Of a stretch of DNA of 64,000 nt, positions 43,711 through 52,712 are shown piece by piece. Below the pieces are notes generated by a model. That model was not told the origin of the DNA and ran no database searches. It saw nothing but the letters and a program-made list of their open reading frames with translations. The position numbers and the translations under genes are program-made. Source of the stretch: Verrucomicrobiota bacterium (GTDB lineage Bacteria; Verrucomicrobiota; Verrucomicrobiia; Opitutales; Opitutaceae); contig JAEWQP010000002.1 in the NCBI GenBank assembly GCA_023399155.1, positions 1 through 64,000 of the forward strand, in the 5' to 3' direction. How positions within the stretch are numbered: position 1 is the stretch's first letter; every line of letters begins with the position of its first letter.

Positions 43711-44661
43711 ATGCAGCTGAGCGGGTTTCATCATGTCACGGCGATCACGGCGGATGCTTCCGCCAATCACGCGTTCTACACGGGCGTGCTCGGCCTGCGC
43801 CTGGTGAAGAAGACGGTCAACCAGGACGACGTCTCCGCCTATCACCTTTTCTACGCCGACGGCCGGGGCAGTCCTGGCACGGACATCACGTTCTTCGACT
43901 GGCCCGTGCCGCGCGAGCGCCAGGGCACGGCGAGCGTGGTGCGCACCGGCTTTCGGGTGCGCTCGGAGGAGACGCTGGGATGGTGGCTGCAGAGGTTCGA
44001 CGAGGCGCGGGTCGAGCACGGGCCGATCGTGGAGCGGGATGGACGTCGCTTGATCGACTTTTCCGACCCGGAAGGCCAGCGCCTTTCCCTCGTCGCAGAG
44101 GAGGCACCGCGGGTGGCGCATCCCTGGCCGCGCAGTCCGGTGCCCGTGGCTCACCAGATCCTCGGTCTCGGGCCGGTCATGATGAGCGTGCCGCGGCTCG
44201 GTCCGACTGACCGCATGCTGACCGCCGTTCTCAACATGCGGTCCGTGCGGCAGTATCCGATAGATACCTACGAGGCTGCCGCGACCGTCAGCGTCTACGA
44301 AATGGCGTCGGGAGGCGCCGCCGGCGAACTGCATGTTTGCGTGGAGCCTCATGTCCCGGCGGCCGCGCCCGGCGCCGGGGGCGTCCACCACGTGGCCTTC
44401 CGCACGCCGGATGTGGGTGAATATCGCGCCTGGGAGGAGCGGTTGCGGGCACAGGGGATCGCGTCGAGCGGACCTGTCGACCGCTACTACTTCCGCAGCC
44501 TGTACTTCCGCGACCCGGGCGGAGTGTTGTTCGAGATCGCGACCGACGGTCCCGGCTTCGCGGCGGACGAGCCGGTGGAGCAGCTTGGCGAGCAACTGGC
44601 GCTCCCGCCGTTCCTTGAAGCCCGCCGCGCGGAAATCGAGCGGCGCCTCAAGCCCCTGTAG
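43711..44661 (+). CDS. Ring-cleaving dioxygenase-like VOC protein (MhqO type)
   Basis: The 316-residue protein is made of two glyoxalase/VOC modules. It begins MQLSGFHHVTAITADASANH and continues FYTGVLGLRLVKKTVNQDD, a signature of hydroquinone-type dioxygenases. Candidate metal ligands are the His in GFHHVTAIT, the His in GGVHHVAFRT and the Glu in VLFEIATD. Such enzymes use Fe(II) to open aromatic rings such as chloro- or methyl-hydroquinone; many family members have no known substrate. The start chosen is ATG 43711, where family similarity begins. No aromatic pathway genes lie alongside. Confidence 0.87.
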   Translation: MQLSGFHHVTAITADASANHAFYTGVLGLRLVKKTVNQDDVSAYHLFYADGRGSPGTDITFFDWPVPRERQGTASVVRTGFRVRSEETLGWWLQRFDEARVEHGPIVERDGRRLIDFSDPEGQRLSLVAEEAPRVAHPWPRSPVPVAHQILGLGPVMMSVPRLGPTDRMLTAVLNMRSVRQYPIDTYEAAATVSVYEMASGGAAGELHVCVEPHVPAAAPGAGGVHHVAFRTPDVGEYRAWEERLRAQGIASSGPVDRYYFRSLYFRDPGGVLFEIATDGPGFAADEPVEQLGEQLALPPFLEARRAEIERRLKPL

Positions 44662-44835
44662 GCGCCAATCCCGAAGGCGGGAAACTCGTCGGATGCTCTG
44701 CAGGCCGGGCAACCGTCCGGCACGCGTTGAAGTGACTGAGACGCTCTAGGCAATTAACCGCAGGGATGCGCCGCTACGGCATGGACGCGCTGAAAAGCGG
44801 TTGGCATCCTGCCGGGACGGTTCCTTTCTGGCGGG

Positions 44836-45621
44836 ATGTTCCTGGCCACGGATCACGCCCAACGCTTCGGAGGCGTCGAACGCCTGTACGGGACAGGCGC
44901 GCTCGACCGCCTGTCCCGCGCCCACGTCTGCGTGGTGGGGCTCGGCGGCGTCGGCTCCTGGGCGGTCGAGGCACTCGCACGCTCCGGGGTGGGTGCGATC
45001 ACGCTCGTTGATCTCGACGACGTGTGCGTGACCAATATCAACCGGCAACTCCCCGCACTCGACGGCACGATCGGTCGTCCGAAAGCCGAGGTGCTGGCCG
45101 AGCGCGTCCGCGCCATTCATCCCGCGTGCGATGTCACGGCGCGGGTGGAGTTCTTCACCGAGTCAACCGCCGGGTCGCTGCTCGGCGCGGCAGGCTTTGA
45201 CTATGTCATCGATGCGATCGACGCGCTCAAGAACAAGGCGCTGCTCATCGCGCGCTGCCGGGCGGCGGGGCTGCGCGTGATCACCTGTGGCGGAGCGGGC
45301 GGCCGCCGCGATGCCACGGGCGTGCGCGTCGGTGACCTGGCGTTCACGCATCGCGATCCGCTGCTGCGCTACGTGCGCAAGAAGCTGCGCGCGCGGCACG
45401 GGTTTCCGCGCGACGTGACCGAGCCGTTTGGCGTGGTGGCCGTTTACACGCAGGAGGTGCCGCTCTATCCGCAATCCGACGGCTCGGTCTGCGAGACTGC
45501 CGAGGTGCTGGAGGAGGGGGGCATTGGTTGTGCCTCGGGCCTGGGGGCTGCGGCCTTCGTCACCGGCGCGTTCGGCTTTGCCGCGGCCGGCGTGGTGGTT
45601 TCCGCGCTCGCGGCCGGTTGA
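44836..45621 (+). CDS. tcdA: tRNA threonylcarbamoyladenosine dehydratase
   Basis: This 261-residue E1-like enzyme uses ATP to cyclise t6A37 of tRNAs to ct6A. The nucleotide-binding fold is clear: RFGGVERLYGTGALDRLSRA, HVCVVGLGGVGSWAVEALAR, ITLVDLDDVCVTNINRQLPA, GRPKAEVLAERVRAIHP. VIDAIDALKNKALLIARCR and GCASGLGAAAFVTGAFGF also match TcdA/CsdL. Length agrees with E. coli TcdA (268). It is probably a single-gene unit; the gap to the preceding gene is about 175 bp. Confidence 0.94.
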   Translation: MFLATDHAQRFGGVERLYGTGALDRLSRAHVCVVGLGGVGSWAVEALARSGVGAITLVDLDDVCVTNINRQLPALDGTIGRPKAEVLAERVRAIHPACDVTARVEFFTESTAGSLLGAAGFDYVIDAIDALKNKALLIARCRAAGLRVITCGGAGGRRDATGVRVGDLAFTHRDPLLRYVRKKLRARHGFPRDVTEPFGVVAVYTQEVPLYPQSDGSVCETAEVLEEGGIGCASGLGAAAFVTGAFGFAAAGVVVSALAAG

Positions 45622-45683
45622 GTTTCGCGGCGGCTGACAAGGCGAAGTTCGTGCGGACGTGCCTTGTTGCGTGGCGAAAACAG

Positions 45684-45715
45684 ACGCGCGCCCTCCCGGA
45701 GGGAAGGGCGCGCGT
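45684..45715 (-). terminator. Intrinsic terminator for the 45742 gene
   Basis: A perfect 11-bp stem (ACGCGCGCCCT and AGGGCGCGCGT) with a 10-base loop lies 26 bp past the stop of the minus-strand gene. On that strand it is followed by CTGTTTTCG, a short T-run. It may also serve the converging tcdA transcript. Confidence 0.75.
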
Positions 45716-45741
45716 TCGCGTTTGCGGATCCTCGTTGGTGG

Positions 45742-47568
45742 TCAGTCGACCTTCAGCTGCTCGAACTTGGCGGTGGTCGATGTCGCCGCGGAGTGGGAGG
45801 TCACGCCGAGGCCGACGAGCGCCTCGTCGGGGAGGTCGATTATCACGGAATCGAGAAGATTCCAGGCCTTCCCATCATTCGAGTAGAAGGCGTAGAACGT
45901 GTCCCCCGCGCGCGTCAGCTTCAACCACTTGGGTGCCGCACCAGCTTCGAGCGCGACCCGGTAGGCGTTCTGGGTCGTCGTCTTGCGGGCATAGAGCCAG
46001 ATGCCGTTTGTGGGCGTCACACATGCCATCACGAACGGGGAGTTCGCCGCGGTCGAGCTGCGGAACATGATGCCGGCCTTGGCCCAGCCGTGCGTGTTCA
46101 CCAGGCTCGCCACGCGCACCGTGACTTCGGAGTCCCCGGAGAGCGGCGTGTGGGCGAAATGGAACTGATCGTTCTTCGCCGCGATGTCGGCGCCCGCACC
46201 GACGATGGTCACGGACGTGCCGCTGGCGGTCGTCTTGCCGGCGACCTGCGGCTTGCCGATGTCGACACCCGTGAGGCGGACGACGACGTTCACAGTGAAC
46301 GACGTGGTGGTGCTGAGCGTGCCGTCGCTGACGGTGAGCTTCACCGTGCACGATCCGGTGGAGTTCGTCAGCGGGCGCACCGTCACGGTGCGGTTCGCCC
46401 CGGTGCCTGCGAGCGTGACGCCGGACACCGGGAGTAGTGCTGCGTTGGAGACGCTCGCCGTCACCTTGAGACTGCCCGCGGACGTCTGGGCGTCGCCCAC
46501 GGTGAAGGCGAGGGCGGGCGAGGATGCGTTCATCGAGACAGTCTGCGTGGCGATGGACGAGATTGTGGGCGCGGTGTTCGCGGGTGCGGTGCCTGCGGGC
46601 GCCGTGGAGGAGCTTCCGACCGTGAGGGAGAATGTGTCGCGGGCGGTGAGTGAGCCGTCGCTCACCTGCACCGTGATCGTTGCGGTGCCGGTCTTGCCCG
46701 AGGCCGGCTTGAGCGTGAGCGTCCGGCTCGATCCGGTGCCGCCCAGGGTGATTCCGGCCGCCGGGAGGAGCGTGGTGTTGCTCGAGGTCGCGGTCACCGT
46801 CAGGCTGGTGGCGGCGGTCTCGACGTCGCCGACCGTGAACGGGATCGCGCGGCTCGTCGTGCTCGTCGCCAGCGACTGGTCGGCGATGTTGCTGATCGTG
46901 GGGCTGTCGTTCACCGCGGTCACGGTGGCAACGAAGGAGCGCGTCGCGCTCAGGCTGCCGTCGGTCACCTTGACCGTGATCGTGGAGGTGCCGGATTTAT
47001 CCGCCGCGGGCTTCATCGTGAGCGTGCGGTTTGCACCCGATCCGCCGAAGACGATCGAACTCTCGGGGATGAGCGACGCGTTCGACGAGGTGGCCGATAG
47101 TCCGAGTTCACCCGCGGAGGTCTGGGCATCACCAATGGTGAGCGCGATGGCGCCGCTCGTGACGTCCTCCTTCATGGATTGATTGGCGATCGCGCCGAGT
47201 GTCGGCGCGGTGTTGGCCGTCGCCGGTACGGTCGTGCTGGCGATGTTCGTGTAGCCTGAACTGCCGGCGGAGTTGAACGCGCACAGGCGGTAGCGGTAGA
47301 GCGTTCCCGCGGCGGGACTCTCGTCGACGTACGAGGTCGCATTCGCCGCGGTCGTGGCAATGACGGCAAACGCCCCGCTGCCGGTGGCGCGCTCGATCTT
47401 GAAGCCGCTCTCGTTCGAGGAGTTGTCGGTCCACTTCAGGGTGACCCGGGCTGCGGATGCAGTCGCTGGATACAGGACCAGGCTGCACAGGCAGCCGAGG
47501 ATCAGTGTCAGGGTGGCTCGTGGTGCGGAGAGAAGGAGCATGGAGGCGGGTCGTGTGATTGCCGCCAT
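45742..47568 (-). CDS. Secreted FN3/Ig-repeat protein, paralogue 1
   Basis: This is a 608-residue exported protein. After a signal peptide (about residues 1-38) comes a fibronectin type III domain (VTLKWTDNSSNESGFKIERA to about residue 115). Three Ig-like repeats of about 105 residues follow, each opening with a pattern like NTAPTLGAIANQSM and carrying a GGSGANRTLTMKPA-like strand and a TITVKVTDGSLSA-like strand. The last 175 residues form another beta domain (DQFHFAHTPLSGDSEVTVRV, WLKLTRAGDTFYAFYSNDGK), resembling DUF1349/LamG-like sandwiches that often bind carbohydrate. It is closely related to the next minus-strand gene upstream. It is likely a surface or matrix protein; the function is not known. 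Confidence 0.82.
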   Translation of the reverse strand: MAAITRPASMLLLSAPRATLTLILGCLCSLVLYPATASAARVTLKWTDNSSNESGFKIERATGSGAFAVIATTAANATSYVDESPAAGTLYRYRLCAFNSAGSSGYTNIASTTVPATANTAPTLGAIANQSMKEDVTSGAIALTIGDAQTSAGELGLSATSSNASLIPESSIVFGGSGANRTLTMKPAADKSGTSTITVKVTDGSLSATRSFVATVTAVNDSPTISNIADQSLATSTTSRAIPFTVGDVETAATSLTVTATSSNTTLLPAAGITLGGTGSSRTLTLKPASGKTGTATITVQVSDGSLTARDTFSLTVGSSSTAPAGTAPANTAPTISSIATQTVSMNASSPALAFTVGDAQTSAGSLKVTASVSNAALLPVSGVTLAGTGANRTVTVRPLTNSTGSCTVKLTVSDGTLSTTTSFTVNVVVRLTGVDIGKPQVAGKTTASGTSVTIVGAGADIAAKNDQFHFAHTPLSGDSEVTVRVASLVNTHGWAKAGIMFRSSTAANSPFVMACVTPTNGIWLYARKTTTQNAYRVALEAGAAPKWLKLTRAGDTFYAFYSNDGKAWNLLDSVIIDLPDEALVGLGVTSHSAATSTTAKFEQLKVD

Positions 47569-47913
47569 CCCCAGACGTGTTCAGAAAGTGGATGCGGCGA
47601 TTGCGGGACGCTTGCGGTCCCTACTTAACGACTGCTTTCCCCGGCTCGTGACTCCCGGGCGGACGAAAAAAAAGCGAATGCGCGGCGTAGTTAACAACGT
47701 AATACGAGGACTTTACGGCGAATCCTTAGCCGCAGTGACGCCGCCATACGGGATGCACCGGAGTGCGCGGTTGCAGGCCCCTGGGATCATGCATTGTGCG
47801 ATGGCGCGAGCGGTCTCGCCCGCATGCGAGCGCCGCTCGCATGCGGGCAGGACGTTGCCCGCCGCGCATCCCCGGGGGACGCGCAACCCTGCGGACAGCC
47901 CTGCGCGGTCCGT
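47569..47913. other. Intergenic region between the two FN3/Ig paralogues
   Basis: This region of about 345 bp holds the strong hairpin at 47818-47848 and, nearer the downstream gene, an AT-richer tract (about 47665-47735) with an A8 run and GTTAACAACGTAATAC. The tract is a likely promoter region for the 45742 gene. No gene was seen. Confidence 0.55.
47818..47848 (-). terminator. Near-perfect 31-bp palindrome downstream of paralogue 2
   Basis: GCCCGCATGCGAGCG and CGCTCGCATGCGGGC are perfectly complementary 15-bp arms around a single C. It lies about 65 bp past the stop of the 47914 gene. No T-run follows on the minus strand, so it may be a cruciform or a factor-assisted 3' end rather than a classical terminator. 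Confidence 0.5.
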
Positions 47914-49764
47914 TCAGTCGAGGCTCAGCTTCTCGAAGACGGCCGTGGTGCGCTTCGACGCCGCGTGAGAACAGACCGCCAGGCCGACGCGTGCCGTGTT
48001 CGGCAGATCGACCTTCACGGATTCCACGAAGTCCCAGGTCTTCCCATCGGTCGAGTGGTAGGCGTAGAACGTGTCGCCGGTGCGGCTGAGCCGCAGCCAG
48101 CGCGGCGCCGTCCCACGTTCCGTGCGTCGCGTGGCCGCGCCCGCCTTCGCCTTCGATCGGTAGCTCAGGGACACGCCCTCGGACGGCGTCACGGCGAGAA
48201 AGACGTACGGCGCGTCGGCGGTGAGCGAGCCGCGATACATCAGTCCGGCCATCGCTCCGCCGTGTGTCTTCGTGAGGCTGCTGACCCGCACGATCAGTTC
48301 GGAATCGCCGGTGATGTATTCGCGGCCGAAGCGGAACTGGTCCTTCTTGCCGCCGATATCCGCGCCTCCGGCCCGAACCTCGATCCGCGACCCGCTGATC
48401 GACTGGCTGCCGCTTTGCGCGGGCGAACCGATGTCACCGAACGTGAGCTCCATCGCGACGGTCACGGTGAAGGACGTGCTGCGCCGCAGGCTCCCATCGC
48501 TCACCTCGAGCGTGATCGTGGCCGTGCCCGTGGAGTTGTTCACCGGCCTCACCGTCACAGTGCGATTCGTCCCGCTGCCACCGAGGATGATGTTGTTCAC
48601 CGGCACCAGAGTCTTGTTGGAGGAACTGCGCGTGACCGTCAGCTTCGCTGCCGGGGTGTCGGCGTCGCCGAGCGTGAAGGCGATCGCGCCCGAGTCTCCA
48701 TTGGCCGGAATGGCCCGGTTCGAGATGCTGCTGATCGTCGGCGCGCTGTTCGACCCGCTGCTGGATGCGGGCTTGGTCGAGGTGCCGACCGTGACGGCGA
48801 ATGTGTCGGAGGCCGAGAGCGAGCCGTCACTGACGCGCACGGTGATCGTCGCCGTTCCACTTTTCCCCGTCTGCGGCGTGAAGGTGAGCGTGCGCGTCGC
48901 GCCGCTTCCCCCAAGCTTCAACCGGCTGTTGGGAACCAACGTCTGGTTCGAGGAGGTCGCGGTGACGGTGAGCTTGGTCGCGGCAGATTCGGCGTCCGCG
49001 ACGGTGAACTTGATGGCACCGCTGGACACGCCGGCCTGCACACTTCGGTCGGTGATGTCGCTGATCGTGGGGGTGCCGTTCTTGCCCGACACCTTGACCG
49101 TGAACGAGCGCGAGGCGGTGAGTTTGCCGTCGCTCACGCTCACCGTGATCGTCGACGAGCCCGAGGCATTGGAAACGGGCTTCACCGTGATCGTGCGGTT
49201 GCCGTCGCTGCCCCCGAACTTGATCCCCGATGAGGCGACCACAGCCGTGTTCGAGGACTTGCCGCTCACCGAGAGCTTGGCGGCCGAAGTCTGGGCGTCG
49301 CCGATGGTGAAGGCGATCGAACCGGTGGTCCCGTTCTTCGCGATCGTGCGGTTCTCCAGCGAGGAAATGGTGGGTGCGGTGTTCGCGCCGGCCGCGGCTG
49401 TCGTGCCGCTCACCGTGTTCGAGTAGGCGGACGTGCCGGAACCGTTGTAGGCCCGGACGCGGTAACGATAAAGCGTCGACGCCGCGAGGTTTGTGTCGAC
49501 ATACCGGGTGACGTTCGCCTTCGTCGTCGCGATCTGCTCGAACTTGCCCGAGCTGCCGGTGGCCCGCTCGATGCGGAAGCCGGATTCATTCTGTGAGTTG
49601 TCGCTCCACGTGAGCGTGAACTGGGCGGCGACGGCGTCCGTGGCAAAAAGCAACGCGAACAACGCGGTGGCGAGGGCCGGAAGCCGGAAATTTCCAAGAA
49701 CGAGCCTGGGATCGTGCTGCTTGCATGAAACGGTGGGAGCCGGGCAGTCAAAATGAAGGCGCAT
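47914..49764 (-). CDS. Secreted FN3/Ig-repeat protein, paralogue 2
   Basis: The 616-residue protein has the same architecture as its downstream neighbour: signal peptide (LPALATALFALLFATDAVAA), an FN3 domain beginning FTLTWSDNSQNESGFRIERA, three Ig-like repeats (APTISSLENRTIAKNGTTGS and two similar), and a C-terminal beta domain (FRFGREYITGDSELIVRVSS, WLRLSRTGDTFYAYHSTDGK). The terminal domains are clearly homologous between the two proteins, so a tandem duplication is evident. It is probably surface exposed. Position next to the large polysaccharide cluster suggests a cell-envelope or matrix role, but this is inference. Confidence 0.82.
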   Translation of the reverse strand: MRLHFDCPAPTVSCKQHDPRLVLGNFRLPALATALFALLFATDAVAAQFTLTWSDNSQNESGFRIERATGSSGKFEQIATTKANVTRYVDTNLAASTLYRYRVRAYNGSGTSAYSNTVSGTTAAAGANTAPTISSLENRTIAKNGTTGSIAFTIGDAQTSAAKLSVSGKSSNTAVVASSGIKFGGSDGNRTITVKPVSNASGSSTITVSVSDGKLTASRSFTVKVSGKNGTPTISDITDRSVQAGVSSGAIKFTVADAESAATKLTVTATSSNQTLVPNSRLKLGGSGATRTLTFTPQTGKSGTATITVRVSDGSLSASDTFAVTVGTSTKPASSSGSNSAPTISSISNRAIPANGDSGAIAFTLGDADTPAAKLTVTRSSSNKTLVPVNNIILGGSGTNRTVTVRPVNNSTGTATITLEVSDGSLRRSTSFTVTVAMELTFGDIGSPAQSGSQSISGSRIEVRAGGADIGGKKDQFRFGREYITGDSELIVRVSSLTKTHGGAMAGLMYRGSLTADAPYVFLAVTPSEGVSLSYRSKAKAGAATRRTERGTAPRWLRLSRTGDTFYAYHSTDGKTWDFVESVKVDLPNTARVGLAVCSHAASKRTTAVFEKLSLD

Positions 49765-50140
49765 CGGCGCGCATAGTCCGGTTTTTCGTGAATCAGTTCC
49801 GTGCCTGTGCGAAATTCAGCAGGAAGTTTCTTCATTCCGTCGAAATGACCGAGGGCGCACTGTAGGTGTCTCAGGTGAACCCTGTATCCAAGTTGTGGGT
49901 GCGCCGTCGTGCAACGGATGCACGGGCGTGCCCTCTATGCAGGTTGCACGAGACCGCCACCGGCTGGGGCAGGAAACCGCACCGAGTCCCCGGGATCCTG
50001 CGTCCGGCCCGGGATCTGCAGTGCTCGGCCTCGTCATGGTCGCAATCACCCGGAAGGACAGGTCCACGCCGACGGCCGCCGTGGGGCGCCGTGTTTGGGA
50101 TTGTCGTAACGCGACCCGATCCCCAGACGGGTGGCTGCCC
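49765..50140. other. Divergent intergenic region upstream of the nusG-like gene
   Basis: This 376-bp region separates the minus-strand FN3/Ig paralogue from the plus-strand NusG-like gene. It includes an AT-richer patch at about 49770-49850 that could hold a promoter. The open frames passing through it are not convincing, and no riboswitch or RNA was recognised. Confidence 0.5.
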
Positions 50141-50650
50141 ATGCGGGAACTTAACGACAGTCGCGACACCTTGTGGTGGGTGGTTCACACCCGGCCCCGG
50201 TGTGAAAAACGCTTCGCCGACCTCGCGCGTCGTGAGGCCATCGAGCACGACCTGCCGCTGGTCCGCAGTGTCCGGCGCTACGCGACTCAGACCAAGCGCT
50301 TCACCAAGCCGCTCTTCCCGGGGTATGTGTTCGCCAACGTGCCGTCGCACCTGACGAGCCGTCTCTACCAGGGCGACTTTGTCGCCAATCTCATTCGCGT
50401 TCAGGATCAGGATACCTTCGTCCGCCAGCTCGACGCCGTCCGTCGCATCATGGCTTCAGGCATGGACGTCCAGCCGGCACCGAGACTCGAGAAGGGACGG
50501 GCCGTGCGGATCGTGGGGGGCCCGCTGCACGGAGTCCACGGGACGGTGGAAGACCCCGGGTCGGCGCGCGGCGTCGTCGTGGCCATCGACGTGATCCAGC
50601 AGGGCGTGTTGATCCATGTGCCTGAATCGAATCTGGAAGTGATTCCCTGA
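50141..50650 (+). CDS. NusG-like (RfaH/UpxY-type) transcription antiterminator
   Basis: The 169-residue protein has an NGN domain (LWWVVHTRPRCEKRFADLAR, KRFTKPLFPGYVFANVPSHL) and a C-terminal KOW domain (GRAVRIVGGPLHGVHGTVED). Specialised NusG paralogues of this size bind RNA polymerase and allow read-through of long polysaccharide operons. It stands next to a 12-gene sugar cluster but is convergent with it, so it cannot simply be the first gene of that operon and would have to act in trans. No ops or JUMPstart element was recognised. Confidence 0.88.
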   Translation: MRELNDSRDTLWWVVHTRPRCEKRFADLARREAIEHDLPLVRSVRRYATQTKRFTKPLFPGYVFANVPSHLTSRLYQGDFVANLIRVQDQDTFVRQLDAVRRIMASGMDVQPAPRLEKGRAVRIVGGPLHGVHGTVEDPGSARGVVVAIDVIQQGVLIHVPESNLEVIP

Positions 50651-50832
50651 TCCATGCGTACAAGCGCTGCCGCTCGCACCCGGGCCGGGGGCGAGTTCAC
50701 ACGGATAAGTTTGGGGCGTTGACGAGGTCTCCGAAGTGGAGACGCGGGGAGAAGCCGGCGCCGCAGGCGCGGCGCGAGCCCGTTCCAATCCTGGGCGAGG
50801 TGCGCTCCGACTGCCGTCGGCGCACCGGAAAA

Positions 50833-51417
50833 TCAACCGGCCGATGAACCGCTCTGGAGTGGCGCGACTGGCGCGCCGGCCACCATCACTTCGGCAAGGG
50901 ACGGGTAGTCGCGGTCGCGGTCGTTCATGATCGGCTGCGCGACCGGCCAGGGAATACCGACGGCCGGATCATCCCACCTGAATCCGACAGCGCTCTCCGG
51001 CACGAAGGAGTCCGACATCTGGTAGAAGACCTCGGTCTCATCCTGCAGGGTCTGGAACCCATGGGCGCATCCCGCCGGGATGAACAACATCCGGTGATTC
51101 TCGGCCGTGAGTTCGACCGCGAGATGGCGGCCGAAGGTCGGTGAGCCCGGCCGGATGTCCACGACGGCATCGAAGAGCGCGCCCCGCGTGCAGCGCACGA
51201 GCTTCGGCTGGGCGTGAGGCGCGCGCTGCAGGTGCATGCCGCGCAGCGTGCCCCGCCGCCGGTTGAAGGAGATGTCGCATTGCACCAGGCGGTCGCTCAG
51301 CCCGTGCTCGGCAAACTCGCGCTGGCACCACGCGCGGGCAAAGAACCCGCGGTCGTCGTGGCGCGGCTGGATGTCGACGATGAACACCCCCGGGAGCGCT
51401 GTGGCATGAAATTCCAT
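50833..51417 (-). CDS. rfbC: dTDP-4-dehydrorhamnose 3,5-epimerase-like protein (RmlC family)
   Basis: This is a 194-residue cupin epimerase. Family marks are LPGVFIVDIQPRHDDRGFFA, the NRRRGTLRGMHLQRAPHAQP segment with the catalytic His, DAVVDIRPGSPTFGRHLAVE, and IPAGCAHGFQTLQDETEVFY with the conserved Tyr. RmlC proteins epimerise C3 and/or C5 of 4-keto-6-deoxy-hexose nucleotides. Here the nucleotide is probably CDP, because rfbF lies in the same cluster and no dTDP genes (rmlA, rmlB, rmlD) are present. It is the last gene of the minus-strand cluster. Start chosen at MEFHATAL. Confidence 0.88.
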   Translation of the reverse strand: MEFHATALPGVFIVDIQPRHDDRGFFARAWCQREFAEHGLSDRLVQCDISFNRRRGTLRGMHLQRAPHAQPKLVRCTRGALFDAVVDIRPGSPTFGRHLAVELTAENHRMLFIPAGCAHGFQTLQDETEVFYQMSDSFVPESAVGFRWDDPAVGIPWPVAQPIMNDRDRDYPSLAEVMVAGAPVAPLQSGSSAG

Positions 51418-51434
51418 CGGATGCGGTCGGGCTC

Positions 51435-52700
51435 CTAGAACACCTCGACGGACGGGATCGGCACCACGAACTTGCCGCCCCACTCGCGTATCCCCGCCAT
51501 CTGCTCGGAGATCTCGCGGCGCAGGTTCCAGGGAAGGATCACCACGTAGTCGGGCTTGGTCGTGAAGATGTGCTCGGGCGCGTGGATCGGGATGCGGACG
51601 CCTGGCATGTAGTGATTCTGTTTATACGGGCTGCGGTCGACCACGTAGTCGACCAGGTCGTCGCGCACGCCACAGTAGTTGACGAGGGTGACACCCTTGG
51701 CGGCCGCGCCGTAGGCGACGACCTTCTTCCCCTGCTCGCGGGCCTCGACGAGGAACTTCAGGAGCGTGCGCTTCGTCGCGCGGACTTTCTCGCCGAAGCG
51801 GGTGTAGGTCGCCATGTCTCGAAGCCCGAATCCGGTCTCCTTCGCCACCATCGCGGCGACGCGCGGGGTGATCTCCGCCCGCGGGTCGGTGCTCTCCTCA
51901 TGGCGGGCGAAGATGCGCAGCGACCCGCCGTGGGTCGGCAGCTCCTCCACATCGAAGAGCGTGAGCCCGTGCTCGGCGAAGATCCTCTGCACGGCGAGGA
52001 ACGAGAGGTAGGAGAAATGCTCGTGGTAGATCGTGTCGAACTGGTTCGCCGCGATCAGGTTCAGCAGATGCGGAAACTCAAACGTGATCACGCCGTCGGG
52101 CTTGAGCGCGACCTTGAGGCCGCCGACGAAGTCGTTGATGTCCGGAACATGGGCGAGCACGTTGTTTCCAAGGAGAACGTCAGCGGCGGTGCCGTTGGCG
52201 GCGAGTTCGCGCGCGGTCTGCACGCCGAAGAATTTCACGATGCTTGGGATCTGCCGCTCCTCGCGTGCGACCTTCGCCACGTTGGCTGCCGGCTCGATGC
52301 CGAGAACGGGTATGCCGCGGGCCTTGAAATGCTGCAGCAGGTACCCGTCGTTGCTCGCGATTTCGATGACCTGCGATTCCGCGCCCAGCCCGAAGCGGTC
52401 GACCATCATCTCGCAGTAGCGACGGGCGTGTTCCACCCAACTCGTCGAGTAGCTGCTGAAGTAGAGGTAATCGCTGAATATTGCGTCGGGCGACTCGAAT
52501 TCCTCCAGCTGGCAGAGAAGGCATGAGTGGCACACCCAGACCTTGAGCGGGTAGAATTTCTCGGCGCTCTGTGCGTCGTCAGCTTTTACGTACGAGTTGG
52601 CCAGGGGCGAGAGCCCGAGGTCGCACATGGCGTGCCGGAGGGGAGTGCCGCAGAAGCGGCACACGGGCGTGTGGTGACCGTTAACAGGTGTTGAGTCCAT
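51435..52700 (-). CDS. Sugar C-methyltransferase (zinc-binding, SAM-dependent)
   Basis: The 421-residue protein has an N-terminal putative zinc-binding domain (CRFCGTPLRHAMCDLG, then VWVCHSCLLCQLEEFESPD), a SAM-binding Rossmann domain (SQVIEIASNDGYLLQHFKAR, DVLLGNNVLAHVPDINDFVG) and a C-terminal domain (GKKVVAYGAAAKGVTLVNYC). This three-part layout is that of C-3 methyltransferases acting on 4-keto-6-deoxyhexose nucleotides, such as TylC3 and CDP-sugar relatives. With the 3,5-epimerase 17 bp downstream and an epimerase 12 bp upstream, it probably makes a branched 3-C-methyl deoxysugar for the polysaccharide. Confidence 0.9.
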   Translation of the reverse strand: MDSTPVNGHHTPVCRFCGTPLRHAMCDLGLSPLANSYVKADDAQSAEKFYPLKVWVCHSCLLCQLEEFESPDAIFSDYLYFSSYSTSWVEHARRYCEMMVDRFGLGAESQVIEIASNDGYLLQHFKARGIPVLGIEPAANVAKVAREERQIPSIVKFFGVQTARELAANGTAADVLLGNNVLAHVPDINDFVGGLKVALKPDGVITFEFPHLLNLIAANQFDTIYHEHFSYLSFLAVQRIFAEHGLTLFDVEELPTHGGSLRIFARHEESTDPRAEITPRVAAMVAKETGFGLRDMATYTRFGEKVRATKRTLLKFLVEAREQGKKVVAYGAAAKGVTLVNYCGVRDDLVDYVVDRSPYKQNHYMPGVRIPIHAPEHIFTTKPDYVVILPWNLRREISEQMAGIREWGGKFVVPIPSVEVF

Positions 52701-52712
52701 GGCGTCTGAAAG

